A stretch of 64,000 nt of DNA, taken from contig NZ_BPUO01000001.1 of NCBI RefSeq assembly GCF_022179805.1, positions 558,001 through 622,000 on the forward strand, in the 5' to 3' direction. Under the pieces are notes generated by a model. It made no database searches. It saw only the letters and a program-made list of their open reading frames with translations, and had not been told where the DNA came from. The position numbers and the translations under genes were made by a program. The stretch's first letter is position 1; each line of letters opens with the position of its first letter. Shown here piece by piece: positions 9,245 through 18,754 of the stretch. Origin of the DNA: Cupriavidus pauculus (GTDB taxonomy: Bacteria; Pseudomonadota; Gammaproteobacteria; Burkholderiales; Burkholderiaceae).

Positions 9245-10435
9245 TTGTTCGACACTATTCTTGACTGGGCCGCCAACGGCCTTGCCAACTGGTCCTGGTG
9301 GGAGATCGTGATCTACACGCTCGTGGTGACTCACATCACCATCGCCGGCGTGACCATCTTCCTGCACCGCTGCATGGCGCACCGGTCGCTGGACCTCCAT
9401 CCGATCGCCCAGCACTTCTTCCGCTTCTGGCTCTGGATGACCACGGGCATGGTGACCAAGGAATGGACCGCCATCCACCGCAAGCACCACGCCAAGTGCG
9501 AGACCGAGGACGATCCGCACAGCCCGCAGACCCGTGGCATCCGCAAGGTGCTGCTGGAAGGCGCGGAGCTGTATCGCGCCGAGTCCAAGAACAAGGAAAC
9601 CATCGCCAAGTTCGGCCATGGCACGCCCAATGACTGGGTCGAGCGCAACGTGTACTCGCGCTTCGGCTGGCAGGGCGTTGGCCTGATGCTGATCATCGAC
9701 CTGGCGCTGTTCGGCGTGATCGGCATGACCGTGTGGGCCGTGCAGATGCTGTGGATCCCGATCCATGCCGCCGGCATCATCAATGGCCTGGGCCACTGGT
9801 GGGGCTATCGCAACTACGATTGCGAGGACGCATCGACCAACGTGTCGCCGTGGGGCTTCATCATTGGTGGCGAAGAGCTGCACAACAACCACCACACGTA
9901 TCCGACGTCGGCCAAGTTCTCGATCAAGTGGTACGAGATCGACGTGGGCTGGTGGTACATCCGCGCGATGCAGTCGGTGGGCCTGGCCAAGGTCAAGAAG
10001 ACCCCGCCCAAGGCACGCCTGGTGGAAGCGCGTCCGGTGGACCACAACACGCTGGAAGCGATCATCGCCAACCGTTACGACGTGATGGCCCGCTATGCCA
10101 AGGCGCTGAAGAGCGCGTACAAGGCCGAACTGCGCAAGCACAAGGAAGGCAATTCGCCCGAGTACAAGAGCTACAAGCCGGCCCGCAAGTGGATTCACCG
10201 CGAGGAAATGAAACTGGCCGCGCCACAACGTCTGCAACTGGCCAGCATTACCGAGCAGAACAAGATGCTCCACACCTATGTGGAAATGCGCCGCGAGCTG
10301 GCCGTGATCTGGGGCCGCTCGAACATGACGCGCGAGCAACTGCTGAGCCAACTGCAAGCGTGGTGCCATCGCGCCGAGGCTAGCGGCATTCAGGCACTGC
10401 AGGAGTTTTCGCTGCGCCTGCGCCGATACGCCTGA
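9245..10435 (+). CDS. membrane fatty-acid (acyl-CoA type) desaturase
   Basis: Di-iron integral-membrane desaturase that introduces a cis double bond into acyl chains. The three histidine boxes of the family are visible: HRCMAH, HRKHH and HNNHH. Hydrophobic segments around residues 15-40 and 55-75, and a pair around 150-185, flank them. The TTG at 9245 is preferred as start because GGAG (9233-9236) sits 8 nt upstream, whereas the upstream in-frame GTG (9188) has no ribosome site. After the last box there are about 170 residues of charged, helical C-terminal tail, of unclear role. The gene is followed at once by a strong terminator, so it is probably monocistronic. Substrate (acyl-CoA or phospholipid) cannot be told from sequence. 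Confidence 0.88.
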   Translation: MFDTILDWAANGLANWSWWEIVIYTLVVTHITIAGVTIFLHRCMAHRSLDLHPIAQHFFRFWLWMTTGMVTKEWTAIHRKHHAKCETEDDPHSPQTRGIRKVLLEGAELYRAESKNKETIAKFGHGTPNDWVERNVYSRFGWQGVGLMLIIDLALFGVIGMTVWAVQMLWIPIHAAGIINGLGHWWGYRNYDCEDASTNVSPWGFIIGGEELHNNHHTYPTSAKFSIKWYEIDVGWWYIRAMQSVGLAKVKKTPPKARLVEARPVDHNTLEAIIANRYDVMARYAKALKSAYKAELRKHKEGNSPEYKSYKPARKWIHREEMKLAAPQRLQLASITEQNKMLHTYVEMRRELAVIWGRSNMTREQLLSQLQAWCHRAEASGIQALQEFSLRLRRYA

Positions 10436-10463
10436 TACAATCGCCGACGCGCCCGTCATGGCT

Positions 10464-10491
10464 AAAAGCCCCGCCCCAAGGCGGGGCTTTT
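10464..10491 (+). terminator. intrinsic terminator after the desaturase gene
   Basis: A perfect 12-bp stem pairs AAAAGCCCCGCC (10464-10475) with GGCGGGGCTTTT (10480-10491) around a CCAA tetraloop, followed by CTTTT. It separates the desaturase from nadA. Confidence 0.9.
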
Positions 10492-10576
10492 CTTTTGGCT
10501 ACACTCCCCCATGTTTCCGGCATAGATCGCGCGCTCGAGCGCGGCGGCCACGGGTGCCCCGAGGAGTACTGCACAG

Positions 10577-11731
10577 ATGACCCCACAATCGATCAAGACC
10601 GTCGAGTTCGAAAAACCGAACCTCGCGGATGCCGAAAATGCTGCCGGCGGCAGTTGCGTGGCCCACGCGTGGGCCAAGGTGCCCCCGGCGCTGACGCCCG
10701 ATGAGCGCGGCGCGCTGAAAGACCGTATCCGCAAGCTGCTCAAGGAGCGCAACGCGGTGCTGGTGGCGCACTACTACGTTGACGCCGACCTGCAGGACCT
10801 GGCCGAGGAAACCGGCGGCTGCGTGTCCGATTCGCTCGAAATGGCACGCTTTGGCCGTGACCACGCTGCACAGACGCTGGTCGTGGCCGGTGTGCGCTTC
10901 ATGGGCGAGACGGCCAAGATCCTGAGCCCGGAAAAGACCATCCTGATGCCGGACCTCGATGCCACGTGCTCGCTGGACCTGGGCTGCCCGGCCGACGAAT
11001 TCACCGCATTCTGCGATGCGCATCCCGACCGCACGGTCGTGGTCTACGCCAACACCAGCGCGGCCGTGAAGGCACGCGCCGACTGGATGGTGACGTCCAG
11101 CATCGGCCTGAAGATCGTGGAACACCTGCACGCGCGCGGCGAGAAGATTCTCTGGGCACCGGACAAGCACCTGGGCGGCTATATCCAGAAGCAGACCGGC
11201 GCCGACATGCTGTTGTGGCAGGGCTCCTGCCTGGTGCATGACGAGTTCAAGGGCATCGAGCTCGACCTGCTGCGCCGCGAGCATCCGAAGGCCAAGATCC
11301 TGGTGCACCCGGAGTCGCCGGCCAACGTGGTGGAGCAGGCCGATGTGGTGGGCTCAACGAGCCAGCTCATCGCAGCTGCCCAGCAGCTCGATGCCAACGA
11401 ATTCATCGTGGCCACCGATAACGGCATCCTGCACAAGATGCGCATGGCCGCGCCGGGCAAGATGTTCATCGAGGCACCCACGGCCGGCAACAGCGCCACC
11501 TGCAAGAGCTGCGCGCACTGCCCGTGGATGGCCATGAATGCGCTGACCAACCTGGCCGAAGTGCTGGAGACTGGCCGCAACGAGATCCACGTCGACGCCG
11601 CCATCGGCCGCCGTGCCGTGACGTGCATCGACCGCATGCTCGATTTCGCCGCGCAGCAGAAGGCCAATGTGCGACCCGCCGCCGACCTTGCCAAAGAGGC
11701 CGCGTTGTTCCAGGGAGTAGGTCCGGCATGA
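10577..11731 (+). CDS. nadA: quinolinate synthase A
   Basis: Condenses iminoaspartate (made by NadB) with dihydroxyacetone phosphate to quinolinate, the second step of de novo NAD synthesis. It is 384 residues, a typical length for the proteobacterial form. The expected iron-sulfur ligands are seen in [21 protein letters not shown] and [13 protein letters not shown]. Other family motifs include [20 protein letters not shown] and [18 protein letters not shown] at 10577 is the start. Its TGA stop overlaps the ATG of nadC (ATGA), giving a coupled nadA-nadC pair. The L-aspartate oxidase gene nadB is immediately convergent. Confidence 0.97.
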   Translation: MTPQSIKTVEFEKPNLADAENAAGGSCVAHAWAKVPPALTPDERGALKDRIRKLLKERNAVLVAHYYVDADLQDLAEETGGCVSDSLEMARFGRDHAAQTLVVAGVRFMGETAKILSPEKTILMPDLDATCSLDLGCPADEFTAFCDAHPDRTVVVYANTSAAVKARADWMVTSSIGLKIVEHLHARGEKILWAPDKHLGGYIQKQTGADMLLWQGSCLVHDEFKGIELDLLRREHPKAKILVHPESPANVVEQADVVGSTSQLIAAAQQLDANEFIVATDNGILHKMRMAAPGKMFIEAPTAGNSATCKSCAHCPWMAMNALTNLAEVLETGRNEIHVDAAIGRRAVTCIDRMLDFAAQQKANVRPAADLAKEAALFQGVGPA

Positions 11732-12591
11732 GCGTCAATCCGGTTTTCGATCGCTACGGCCCGGCGCTGGTTGCCGCGCTGAACGCCAACGTGCAGGCCG
11801 CCATCGCCGAGGATGTGGGCACTGGTGACCTGACCGGCCTGCTGGTGCCGGCCGACAAGCCCGTGCAGGCACGCGTCATCGTGCGCGAGGCGGCGGTGCT
11901 GTGTGGCCGCCCGTGGTTCGAGGCCTGCATGAAGGCTGTCGACGAACGGCTGCAGGTCACGTGGCTCAAGGAAGAGGGCGCGCGGATGGCGCCCGACGAC
12001 GTGGTCTGCGAGATCACGGGCCCTGCGCGCGCGTTGCTGACGGCCGAGCGTCCGTCGCTGAATTTCCTGCAACTGCTCTCTGGCGTGGCCACGGCCACGC
12101 GCCGCTATGCCGACCTGATCGCGGACACCCGCGCCCGCGTGCTCGATACACGCAAGACGCTGCCGGGGCTGCGGCTCGCGCAGAAGTACGCGGTGAAGGT
12201 GGGCGGGGGTGAGAACCAGCGCCTGGCGCTGTACGACGGCATCCTGATCAAGGAAAACCACATCGCCGCGGCCGGCAGCATCACGGCGGCCATGCAGGCC
12301 GCGCTGGCGTTGGGCACCGATGCCTCGATCCAGATCGAGGTGGAGTCGATCGCCGAACTCGAAGAGGCACTGGCGGCAGGCGCCAAATCGGTGCTGATCG
12401 ATAACTTCACGCTGGAAATGATGCGCGAGGCCGTGGCACTGAACCACGACCGTGCACTGCTGGAAGTCTCCGGCGGCGTGAACTACGAAACGATCCGCAG
12501 GTTCGCCGAGACCGGTGTCGACCGTATCTCGGTTGGCGCGCTGACCAAGGATGTGCGCGCGACCGACTACTCGCTGCGCATCATTGGCTGA
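11728..12591 (+). CDS. nadC: nicotinate-nucleotide pyrophosphorylase (carboxylating)
   Basis: Quinolinate phosphoribosyltransferase: forms nicotinate mononucleotide from quinolinate and PRPP with loss of CO2. The 287 residues match the family. Visible motifs are [10 protein letters not shown] near the N-terminus, RKTLPGLR (active-site Arg/Lys), [18 protein letters not shown], and the C-terminal [10 protein letters not shown] and [11 protein letters not shown]. The ATG overlaps the nadA stop. A longer in-frame reading upstream runs through nadA sequence and is not real. Only 3 bp separate its stop from the stop of nadB on the other strand. Confidence 0.97.
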   Translation: MSVNPVFDRYGPALVAALNANVQAAIAEDVGTGDLTGLLVPADKPVQARVIVREAAVLCGRPWFEACMKAVDERLQVTWLKEEGARMAPDDVVCEITGPARALLTAERPSLNFLQLLSGVATATRRYADLIADTRARVLDTRKTLPGLRLAQKYAVKVGGGENQRLALYDGILIKENHIAAAGSITAAMQAALALGTDASIQIEVESIAELEEALAAGAKSVLIDNFTLEMMREAVALNHDRALLEVSGGVNYETIRRFAETGVDRISVGALTKDVRATDYSLRIIG

Positions 12592-12594
12592 CGT

Positions 12595-14208
12595 TCAACG
12601 ACGGTGCTGCCGATGGCGGGTCGCTCGGCTCGTCAGCGGCTGCAGCACCGTCGGCAATGCCTTGGGCAGCGTCTCCGGATAGTCGCGGCTGTAATGCAAG
12701 CCACGGCTCTCGTGACGCGAGTACGCGCTGTCGACGATCAGCGACGCCACTTCCACGAGGTTGCGCAGTTCCAGCAGGTCGCGCGTGACGCGGAAGTTCG
12801 CGTAGTACTCGGCGATCTCCTCGCGCAGCAGGCCAATGCGATGCTGCGCGCGCTCCAGTCGCTTGTCCGTGCGGACAATGCCCACGTAGTTCCACATCAT
12901 GCGGCGCAACTCGTCCCAGTTGTGCGATACCACCACTTCCTCATCGGCATCCGACACCTGGCTCTCATCCCAGGCCGGCAGCGCGATATCGGGCGCTCCG
13001 GATTTGCCCTGCGAGGCAATGTCGGTGGCCGCGGCCTGGCCGATCACCATGCATTCGAGCAGTGAATTCGACGCAAGGCGGTTGGCGCCGTGCAGGCCCG
13101 TCGAGCCGGTTTCGCCCACGGCGTAGAGGTTGTTGATGTCGGTGCGGCCAGCGGTGTCCGTGACAACGCCGCCACACGTGTAGTGCGCGGCGGGCACCAC
13201 GGGGATCGGTTGGCGCGTGATGTCGATACCCAGTTCCAGGCAGCGTGCGTAGATCGTCGGGAAGTGTTCCTTCAGGAACGATTCGGGCTGGTGCGTGATA
13301 TCGAGATAGACGCAGTCCAGGCCGCGCTTCTTCATTTCGAAGTCGATGGCGCGGGCCACCACGTCGCGCGGCGCCAGTTCGGCGCGCTCGTCGTGCTCGG
13401 GCATGAATCGCGTGCCGTCCGGCAGCTTCAGCAGGCCACCTTCGCCGCGCACCGCTTCCGAGATCAGGAACGACTTCGCGTACGGGTGGTAGAGGCAGGT
13501 CGGGTGGAACTGGATGAATTCCATGTTCGACACACGGCAGCCTGCCCGCCAGGCCATGGCGATGCCGTCGCCGGTCGCCGTGTCGGGGTTGGTCGTGTAC
13601 AGGTAGACCTTGCCGGCGCCGCCGGCCGCCAGCACGGTGTGCGTTGCCGTGATGGTGCGGACTTCGTCGGTGGCCACATCGAGCACGTAAAGCCCGTAGC
13701 AGCGGTTGCCCGGCAGCCCCAGCTTGTCCGATGTGATCAGGTCGATCGCGAACTGGTCTTCCAGGATGGTGATGTTCGGATGCTTGCGCGCCTGTTCCAC
13801 CAGCGTGGAGACCACGGCGTGACCCGTGGCGTCGGCCGCGTGGATGATGCGGCGACGGCTGTGGCCGCCTTCGCGTGTCAGGTGGAAGCCCAGTTCTGCC
13901 TGCTCGTCGCGCGTGAACGGCACGCCGCGGTCGATCAGCCACTGGATGGCTTCGCGCCCATGCTCCACGATGAAGCGCGTCGCTTCCTCGTCGCAGAGTC
14001 CCGCACCGGCAACGAGCGTGTCCTGCGTGTGCTCGTCGTGGCTGTCACCGGAGTCGAGCACCGCTGCGATGCCGCCCTGTGCCCAGTCGCTGGCTCCCGT
14101 TGTCATGGCGCGTTTGCTGAGGATGACAACCCGGTGTGTATCGGCCAGCTGCAGCGCGACGGTAAGGCCGGCCAAACCGCTGCCGACTATCGCGACATCG
14201 TAGTTCAT
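12595..14208 (-). CDS. nadB: L-aspartate oxidase
   Basis: FAD enzyme that oxidises L-aspartate to iminoaspartate for NadA, the first step of NAD synthesis. The 537 residues fit the family. The N-terminal dinucleotide fold is [15 protein letters not shown], followed by the substrate loop [12 protein letters not shown]. Further motifs are [19 protein letters not shown] residues in the active site (seen as [11 protein letters not shown]), [17 protein letters not shown] and the FAD-binding [14 protein letters not shown]. The C-terminal helical domain ends in an Arg/His-rich tail. Start ATG at 14208. Convergent with nadC, so the three NAD genes form one locus read from both ends. Confidence 0.97.
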   Translation of the reverse strand: MNYDVAIVGSGLAGLTVALQLADTHRVVILSKRAMTTGASDWAQGGIAAVLDSGDSHDEHTQDTLVAGAGLCDEEATRFIVEHGREAIQWLIDRGVPFTRDEQAELGFHLTREGGHSRRRIIHAADATGHAVVSTLVEQARKHPNITILEDQFAIDLITSDKLGLPGNRCYGLYVLDVATDEVRTITATHTVLAAGGAGKVYLYTTNPDTATGDGIAMAWRAGCRVSNMEFIQFHPTCLYHPYAKSFLISEAVRGEGGLLKLPDGTRFMPEHDERAELAPRDVVARAIDFEMKKRGLDCVYLDITHQPESFLKEHFPTIYARCLELGIDITRQPIPVVPAAHYTCGGVVTDTAGRTDINNLYAVGETGSTGLHGANRLASNSLLECMVIGQAAATDIASQGKSGAPDIALPAWDESQVSDADEEVVVSHNWDELRRMMWNYVGIVRTDKRLERAQHRIGLLREEIAEYYANFRVTRDLLELRNLVEVASLIVDSAYSRHESRGLHYSRDYPETLPKALPTVLQPLTSRATRHRQHRR

Positions 14209-14326
14209 GGTGCAGGGGGATCGCTTTTGGGGCGAAAGCGTGATGGGGGAAAGCTGGGAAGTCTACACCGGCTTGCCACAATACTGACATCATTCCCTTG
14301 TCGGACAAGGGTCGGCGCCCCAAAGC

Positions 14327-14352
14327 AAAAAGCCCCGCGAGGGCGGGGCTTT
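14327..14352 (-). terminator. terminator of the rpmB-rpmG transcript
   Basis: AAAGCCCCGC (14329-14338) pairs with GCGGGGCTTT (14343-14352) around a GAGG loop. On the minus strand the stem is followed by a run of T, so it ends the L28-L33 transcript before nadB. Confidence 0.85.
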
Positions 14353-14373
14353 CGGCTGAAGACCAACGATCAA

Positions 14374-14544
14374 TTACTTGATCTTGGTTTCCTTGTAAGG
14401 CACGTGCTTGCGGGCGATGGGATCGAACTTCGAGATCTCCATCTTTTCCGGCATGGTGCGCTTGTTCTTGGTGGTCGTGTAGAAATGACCCGTACCTGCG
14501 GTCGATTCCAGCTTGATCTTGTCGCGTCCGCCTTTGCTGGCCAT
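14374..14544 (-). CDS. rpmG: 50S ribosomal protein L33
   Basis: Small 56-residue large-subunit protein, beginning [15 protein letters not shown] and ending [11 protein letters not shown]. It carries the family features [13 protein letters not shown] and MEISKFDPI(A)RKHV. It lacks the zinc-binding cysteine pairs, so it is the C-minus (zinc-independent) form normal in proteobacteria. Start ATG at 14544-14542 and stop TAA at 14376-14374. It lies 12 bp after rpmB and just before an intrinsic terminator. Confidence 0.97.
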   Translation of the reverse strand: MASKGGRDKIKLESTAGTGHFYTTTKNKRTMPEKMEISKFDPIARKHVPYKETKIK

Positions 14545-14556
14545 GGTGTACTCCTA

Positions 14557-14790
14557 TTAGACTTCGCCGCGTGCGCGCAGGTCTGCGAGCACGGCGTCGA
14601 TGCCTTTCTTGTCGATCAGGCGCAGACCGGCGTTCGAGACGCGCAGGCTCACCCAGCGGTTTTCCGATTCAACGAAGAAGCGGCGGTTCTGCAGGTTGGG
14701 CAGAAAACGGCGCTTGGTCTTGTTGTTTGCGTGGGAAACGTTGTTGCCGACCATCGGCGCTTTCCCGGTCACTTGACAGACGCGTGCCAT
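14557..14790 (-). CDS. rpmB: 50S ribosomal protein L28
   Basis: Large-subunit ribosomal protein of 77 residues, the usual length. It shows the L28 signature [20 protein letters not shown], the basic stretch [13 protein letters not shown], and the C-terminal [20 protein letters not shown]. First gene of the rpmB-rpmG pair, with a good sigma-70 promoter about 100 bp upstream on the minus strand. Confidence 0.98.
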
Positions 14791-15182
14791 GAAGCACTCC
14801 TAAATCTTATTCGTGGACAATGTTCGCAACAGATCAACAAAAGGCGCGCGGCCCGGACTGCAGCGGATTGGTTGGTACTTCAGCGAAACGAACATTATAG
14901 ACCGGAAACGAGCGACGAATCAATGCCTTCCGACAGATTCGGAAGCGGGCTGTTGCGCCGTGCCGCCTGCGTCACGTGAAAAAGCCACGTCAGGGACGCC
15001 CGGTCATGTTCAGGGCATCGCGCGAGACGCGATGCGGGCCACACTCTAATAGGACGGGTTGGCGTTGTCCAGCGCGGCGCGCCGGGGCGCCGCCGCAGGC
15101 GCATTCCCACACAATGCCGCAGGCGCCCGGGCGGTGAACCGTCCAGTCGAATACAATGGCGGCTGTTGACCGGTTGATTCCC
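14791..15182. other. divergent intergenic region between rpmB and fkpB
   Basis: 392 bp without a supportable gene. It contains the rpmB promoter (14894-14923, minus). On the plus side a -10-like TACAAT at 15152-15157 lies just upstream of fkpB but has no clear -35. Nothing else is recognisable. Confidence 0.5.
14894..14923 (-). promoter_or_regulatory. sigma-70 promoter of rpmB-rpmG
   Basis: On the minus strand a consensus TATAAT (14899-14894) is preceded, with an 18-bp spacer, by TTGATT (14923-14918). The position, about 100 bp upstream of rpmB in an otherwise GC-rich region, fits a strong ribosomal-protein promoter. Confidence 0.7.
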
Positions 15183-15674
15183 ATGACTTTGCAAACGACT
15201 TCGCCAGAGGCGGGCCACGGCGCCGCCACGGCGTCCAAGACCGTCCAGGCCGATTCCTTCCTGACGCTCCATTACAGTATCGCCCTCGAAAACGGCACCG
15301 AAGTGGTGAGCACGTTCGAGGAAAAGCCGGCCACGCTGCTGCTGGGCCAGGGCCAGATGGCTCCGACGCTGGAGCAAGCCTTGCTGGGCATGCCCGAAGG
15401 CCAGCGCATGACGTACCGCCTGGACGCGGAACACGCGTTCGGTCCGCGCAACCCTGAATTGCTGCAGTGGGTCTCGTTGGCCACGCTGCGCGAGAACAGC
15501 TCGTTCGAAGAGGAATACACCCCCGGCGATCTCGTCGAATTCAATGCGCCTGGCGGCGGCAAGTACGCCGGGGTGCTGAAGGAATACGGCGACACCGCGG
15601 CACTCTTCGACTTCAACCACCCGCTGGCCGGACAGGTGATCCTGTTCGACGTCCAGCTGATCGGAATTCTCTGA
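15183..15674 (+). CDS. fkpB: FKBP-type peptidyl-prolyl isomerase (SlpA/FkpB-like)
   Basis: Predicted cytoplasmic prolyl isomerase and chaperone of 163 residues. The FKBP fold is interrupted by an IF (insert-in-flap) domain as in SlyD/Slp[18 protein letters not shown], then [19 protein letters not shown], then [13 protein letters not shown] and [17 protein letters not shown]. It lacks the His-rich metal-binding tail of SlyD, which favours the SlpA/FkpB group. Start ATG at 15183, 27 bp inside a longer reading. Its TGA overlaps the ispH ATG by one base. The fkpB-ispH pairing is a well-known proteobacterial arrangement. Confidence 0.92.
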   Translation: MTLQTTSPEAGHGAATASKTVQADSFLTLHYSIALENGTEVVSTFEEKPATLLLGQGQMAPTLEQALLGMPEGQRMTYRLDAEHAFGPRNPELLQWVSLATLRENSSFEEEYTPGDLVEFNAPGGGKYAGVLKEYGDTAALFDFNHPLAGQVILFDVQLIGIL

Positions 15675-16666
15675 TGTCTGCCGTGGCGATGGAACGCAGC
15701 ATGACCGAACTGACTACCTCGGCCGACGCCGAAATCCTGATGGCGCAGCCGCGCGGCTTCTGCGCCGGCGTGGACCGTGCGATCGAAATCGTCGAACGCG
15801 CGCTGTCGCTGTTTGGTGCGCCGATCTACGTGCGGCACGAAATCGTGCACAACGCCTACGTGGTGGCCGACCTGCGCAAGAAGGGTGCGGTCTTCATCGA
15901 CGAGCTCGAGGAAGTGCCGGCCGGCTCGACGGTCATCTTCAGTGCGCACGGCGTTTCGAAGGAAGTGCGCGCCGACGCCACGCAGCGCGGCCTGACCGTG
16001 TTCGACGCCACCTGCCCGCTGGTGACCAAGGTTCACGTGGAAGTTGGCAAGATGCGCGCCGAAGGCTGCGAGATCATCATGATCGGCCACAAGGGGCACC
16101 CCGAGGTGGAAGGCACGATGGGCCAGTCCGAACAGGGCATGCTGCTGGTGGAATCGGTCGACGACGTGAACCGGCTGGTGGTCAGCGACCCGACCCAGCT
16201 TGCCTACGTCACGCAGACCACGCTGTCCGTGGACGAGACCGCCGAGATCGTGACTGCGCTGAAGGCGCGTTTCCCGAGCATCCGCGAGCCCAAGAAGCAG
16301 GACATCTGCTACGCCACGCAGAATCGCCAGGACGCCGTGAAGTTCATGGTGCCGCAGGTGGAAGTGGTGATCGTGGTGGGCAGCCCGAACAGCTCGAACT
16401 CGAATCGTCTGCGCGAACTGGCCGACCGCCTGGGCGTGCCGGCCTACATGGTCGACGATCCCGAGCAGCTCAAGCCCGAATGGGTAGCCGGCAAGCGCCG
16501 CATCGGCCTGACCGCCGGCGCCTCGGCGCCCGAGGCGCTGGCGCAGGCCATCGTCGAGCGCCTGCGCTCGTTTGGCGTCAAGAGCGTGCGCGCGCTGGAA
16601 GGCGTGGAAGAGAACATGTCGTTCCCGCTGCCGCGCGGCCTGGCCAGCGTGTCGGTGCAGTCCTGA
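15674..16666 (+). CDS. ispH: 4-hydroxy-3-methylbut-2-enyl diphosphate reductase
   Basis: Last enzyme of the MEP pathway, giving IPP and DMAPP for isoprenoids. It is 330 residues. The three cysteines that bind the [4Fe-4S] cluster are in [24 protein letters not shown] and [10 protein letters not shown]. Other catalytic motifs include [26 protein letters not shown] and the C-terminal [10 protein letters not shown] and [10 protein letters not shown]. The ATG at 15674 is coupled to the fkpB stop; an internal ATG at 15701 (MTELTT) is an alternative start. Also known as lytB. Confidence 0.97.
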   Translation: MSAVAMERSMTELTTSADAEILMAQPRGFCAGVDRAIEIVERALSLFGAPIYVRHEIVHNAYVVADLRKKGAVFIDELEEVPAGSTVIFSAHGVSKEVRADATQRGLTVFDATCPLVTKVHVEVGKMRAEGCEIIMIGHKGHPEVEGTMGQSEQGMLLVESVDDVNRLVVSDPTQLAYVTQTTLSVDETAEIVTALKARFPSIREPKKQDICYATQNRQDAVKFMVPQVEVVIVVGSPNSSNSNRLRELADRLGVPAYMVDDPEQLKPEWVAGKRRIGLTAGASAPEALAQAIVERLRSFGVKSVRALEGVEENMSFPLPRGLASVSVQS

Positions 16667-16707
16667 TGCACCCGGGCGGTTGCGCCCGGCCTCCCCGCTA
16701 GTCCCCC

Positions 16708-16740
16708 CGAACGCCGCTGGCCTGCCGCCCGCGGCGTTCG
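16708..16740 (+). terminator. possible terminator after ispH
   Basis: CGAACGCCGC (16708-16717) pairs perfectly with GCGGCGTTCG (16731-16740) around a 13-nt loop. Only a short CGTTT follows, so the U-tract is weak. Confidence 0.5.
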
Positions 16741-17200
16741 CGTTTGAAGCACCCATCCCACTCCCGTCCCACTGCATCCACTCAGTTGCACCGCCCCGGT
16801 GCGCCCGGTAGTACCTCTCCCCATACATTTAATCGGTGCGCCACCCCACGTAATGCCGCATTAGGCCGATTATCCGATTCATGGCTGTACGGACACGCAG
16901 ACAATATCAGGGTAATCCCGGAGAATGGGGTTTTCCCTATTATGGTGCGGCGTGACATTCTGCACATTAGAGCAGGTGCCGGTTTAATGGAATGAAATGC
17001 CTAATTAATAAAGTGGCATTATAGGTGGCGCCAACATGGCTTAAATCGTGGCCTGTGCGTCTCTCCAGGCGCTGCAGGCATGATTCTTGAAAGGGAAGGA
17101 GACGGGCCTGCCAAGTGGGCGGAGATTGCCCCAATCTGTGCATTGGGGAAATTCCCTAGCTCATTTGACGGGTAAATGGTTCAGGTTGTTGCGTCGCGTA

Positions 17201-17228
17201 TTGCATCCGCAAAGAAAGGGGATACAAT
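17201..17228 (+). promoter_or_regulatory. candidate livK promoter
   Basis: TTGCAT (17201-17206), a 16-bp spacer and TACAAT (17223-17228) resemble a sigma-70 promoter. It would give a leader of about 90 nt before the livK ATG. Confidence 0.5.
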
Positions 17229-17326
17229 GCGCGCGTTTCAAATTGAAACTAAACAAAGGCGGTCCAGGGAATACGTCCGGGAGGCGTAGTTATTTCCCTG
17301 TTTTTGTGAATCCTAGGAGATCACTC

Positions 17327-18535
17327 ATGCAATTCACGTTTGCCAAGATTCTGCCGATCGCGGCCGCTGTGGCGCTGGTCGCTGCATGTGGCAAGAAGGA
17401 AGAAAAGCCGGCTGATGCGGCAGCATCTGCACCGGCAGCCGCCGCCGCGCCTGCTGCAGCAGGTGGTGGTGAAACCGTGGTCAAGATTGGCCACGCCGCT
17501 CCGCTGACCGGCGGCATTGCCCACCTTGGCAAGGACAACGAAAACGGCGCCCGCCTGGCCGTCGAGGAAGTCAACAAGACCGGTCTGGAGATCGGCGGCA
17601 AGAAGATCAAGCTGGAACTGGTGGGCGAAGACGACGCCGCCGATCCGAAGACCGGCACCGCCGTGGCCCAGAAGCTGGTGGACGCCAAGGTCGTGGCCGT
17701 GGTCGGTCACCTGAACTCGGGCGTGTCGATCCCGGCTTCGAAGATCTACAGCGATGCTGGCATCGTCCAGATCTCGCCGTCGTCGACCAACCCCGACTAC
17801 ACGAAGCAAGGCTTCAAGACCACGTACCGCGTGGTGGCTACCGACGCCCAGCAGGGCCCGGCACTGGCCAACTACGCAGCCAAGAGCCTGCACGCCAAGA
17901 GCGTGGCGATCGTTGACGACGCCACCGCCTACGGCAAGGGCCTGGCCGACGAGTTCGAGAAGACCGCCAAGGCCGCAGGCGTGAACGTGGTGGCACGTGA
18001 AGCCACCAACGACAAGGCCACGGACTTCAAGGCCATTCTGACCAAGATCAAGGGCAAGAAGCCGGACGTGATCATGTACGGCGGCATGGATGCCACCGGC
18101 GGTCCGTTCGCCAAGCAAGCCAAGGAACTGGGCATCTCGTCGAAGATCGTCGGCGGTGACGGCGTCTGTACCGACAAGGTGGCCGAACTGGCTGGCGACG
18201 CAGTGTCGAACCTGATCTGCTCGGAAGCTGGCCTGGCCCTCTCGAAGATGGAAACGGGCGCCGATTTCGAGAAGCGCTACCAGGCACGTTTCAACTCGCC
18301 GGTGCAGATCTACGCACCGTTCACCTATGACGCCGTGATGGTGGTCGTGGATGCGATGAAGCGCGCCAACTCGGCCGAACCGGCTGCCATCCTGGCCGAA
18401 ATGCCCAAGACGAACTACAAGGGCGTGATCGGCAACATCGCCTTTGACGAAAAGGGCGACATGAAGGAAGGCACCATCACGCTGTACGAGTACAAGGACA
18501 AGAAGAAGTCCGTCCTCGACGTCGTGAAGATGTAA
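17327..18535 (+). CDS. livK: branched-chain amino-acid ABC transporter, substrate-binding lipoprotein
   Basis: Periplasmic binding component for Leu/Ile/Val-type substrates (type I periplasmic binding fold), 402 residues. The N-terminus is a lipoprotein signal: hydrophobic residues 8-19 and a lipobox VAAC with Cys21. It is followed by a charged KKEEKP and an Ala/Pro-rich linker to about residue 47. The mature domain starts VVKIGHAAPLTGG and shows GHLNSGVSIPAS and SPSSTNPDYT in the ligand cleft. The ATG at 17327 has AGGAGA 6 nt upstream; the longer in-frame reading is leader sequence. It is the first gene of livKHMGF. E. coli LivJ/LivK are soluble, so lipid anchoring here is notable. Confidence 0.94.
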   Translation: MQFTFAKILPIAAAVALVAACGKKEEKPADAAASAPAAAAAPAAAGGGETVVKIGHAAPLTGGIAHLGKDNENGARLAVEEVNKTGLEIGGKKIKLELVGEDDAADPKTGTAVAQKLVDAKVVAVVGHLNSGVSIPASKIYSDAGIVQISPSSTNPDYTKQGFKTTYRVVATDAQQGPALANYAAKSLHAKSVAIVDDATAYGKGLADEFEKTAKAAGVNVVAREATNDKATDFKAILTKIKGKKPDVIMYGGMDATGGPFAKQAKELGISSKIVGGDGVCTDKVAELAGDAVSNLICSEAGLALSKMETGADFEKRYQARFNSPVQIYAPFTYDAVMVVVDAMKRANSAEPAAILAEMPKTNYKGVIGNIAFDEKGDMKEGTITLYEYKDKKKSVLDVVKM

Positions 18536-18556
18536 TCCGGGCTTACCGGCCCCATC

Positions 18557-18594
18557 GAACGGCACCGTAAGTACTTTGCGGTGCCGTTCTTTTT
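18557..18594 (+). terminator. terminator or attenuating hairpin between livK and livH
   Basis: An 11-bp stem pairs GAACGGCACCG (18557-18567) with CGGTGCCGTTC (18579-18589), followed by TTTTT. It lies just after livK and 160 bp before livH. Partial termination here would give more binding protein than membrane components, as in many ABC operons. Confidence 0.85.
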
Positions 18595-18754
18595 AGTCTC
18601 GCCAACGTGTTATCAGCATCCTTACCATGGGTGGAACAGGGCGGGCGGCACACCAGCAAACTGAATACCAACCTACCCGACCTATCCAACATTACCGTCC
18701 CTTCCGAGGCATCCACACCATGCCGGCCGGAGCGGGGCTGAAGCAGGAGTTTTC

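Larger units (their letters stand above)
16667..17326. other. 660-bp intergenic region and livK leader
   Basis: No supportable gene. It begins with two GC-rich hairpins after ispH (16672-16689 and 16708-16740). It then turns unusually AT-rich for this window at about 16820-17030. A small inverted repeat pairs AATGCC with GGCATT around TAATTAATAAAGT at about 16995-17020. The right part holds the livK promoter candidate and a roughly 90-nt leader with the ribosome site AGGAGA at 17315-17320. Confidence 0.5.

Noticed and set aside
11524..11727. 68-codon N-terminal extension of nadC
   Set aside because: It overlaps nadA in another frame and has Arg-rich shadow composition; the ATG at 11728 matches the NadC N-terminus.
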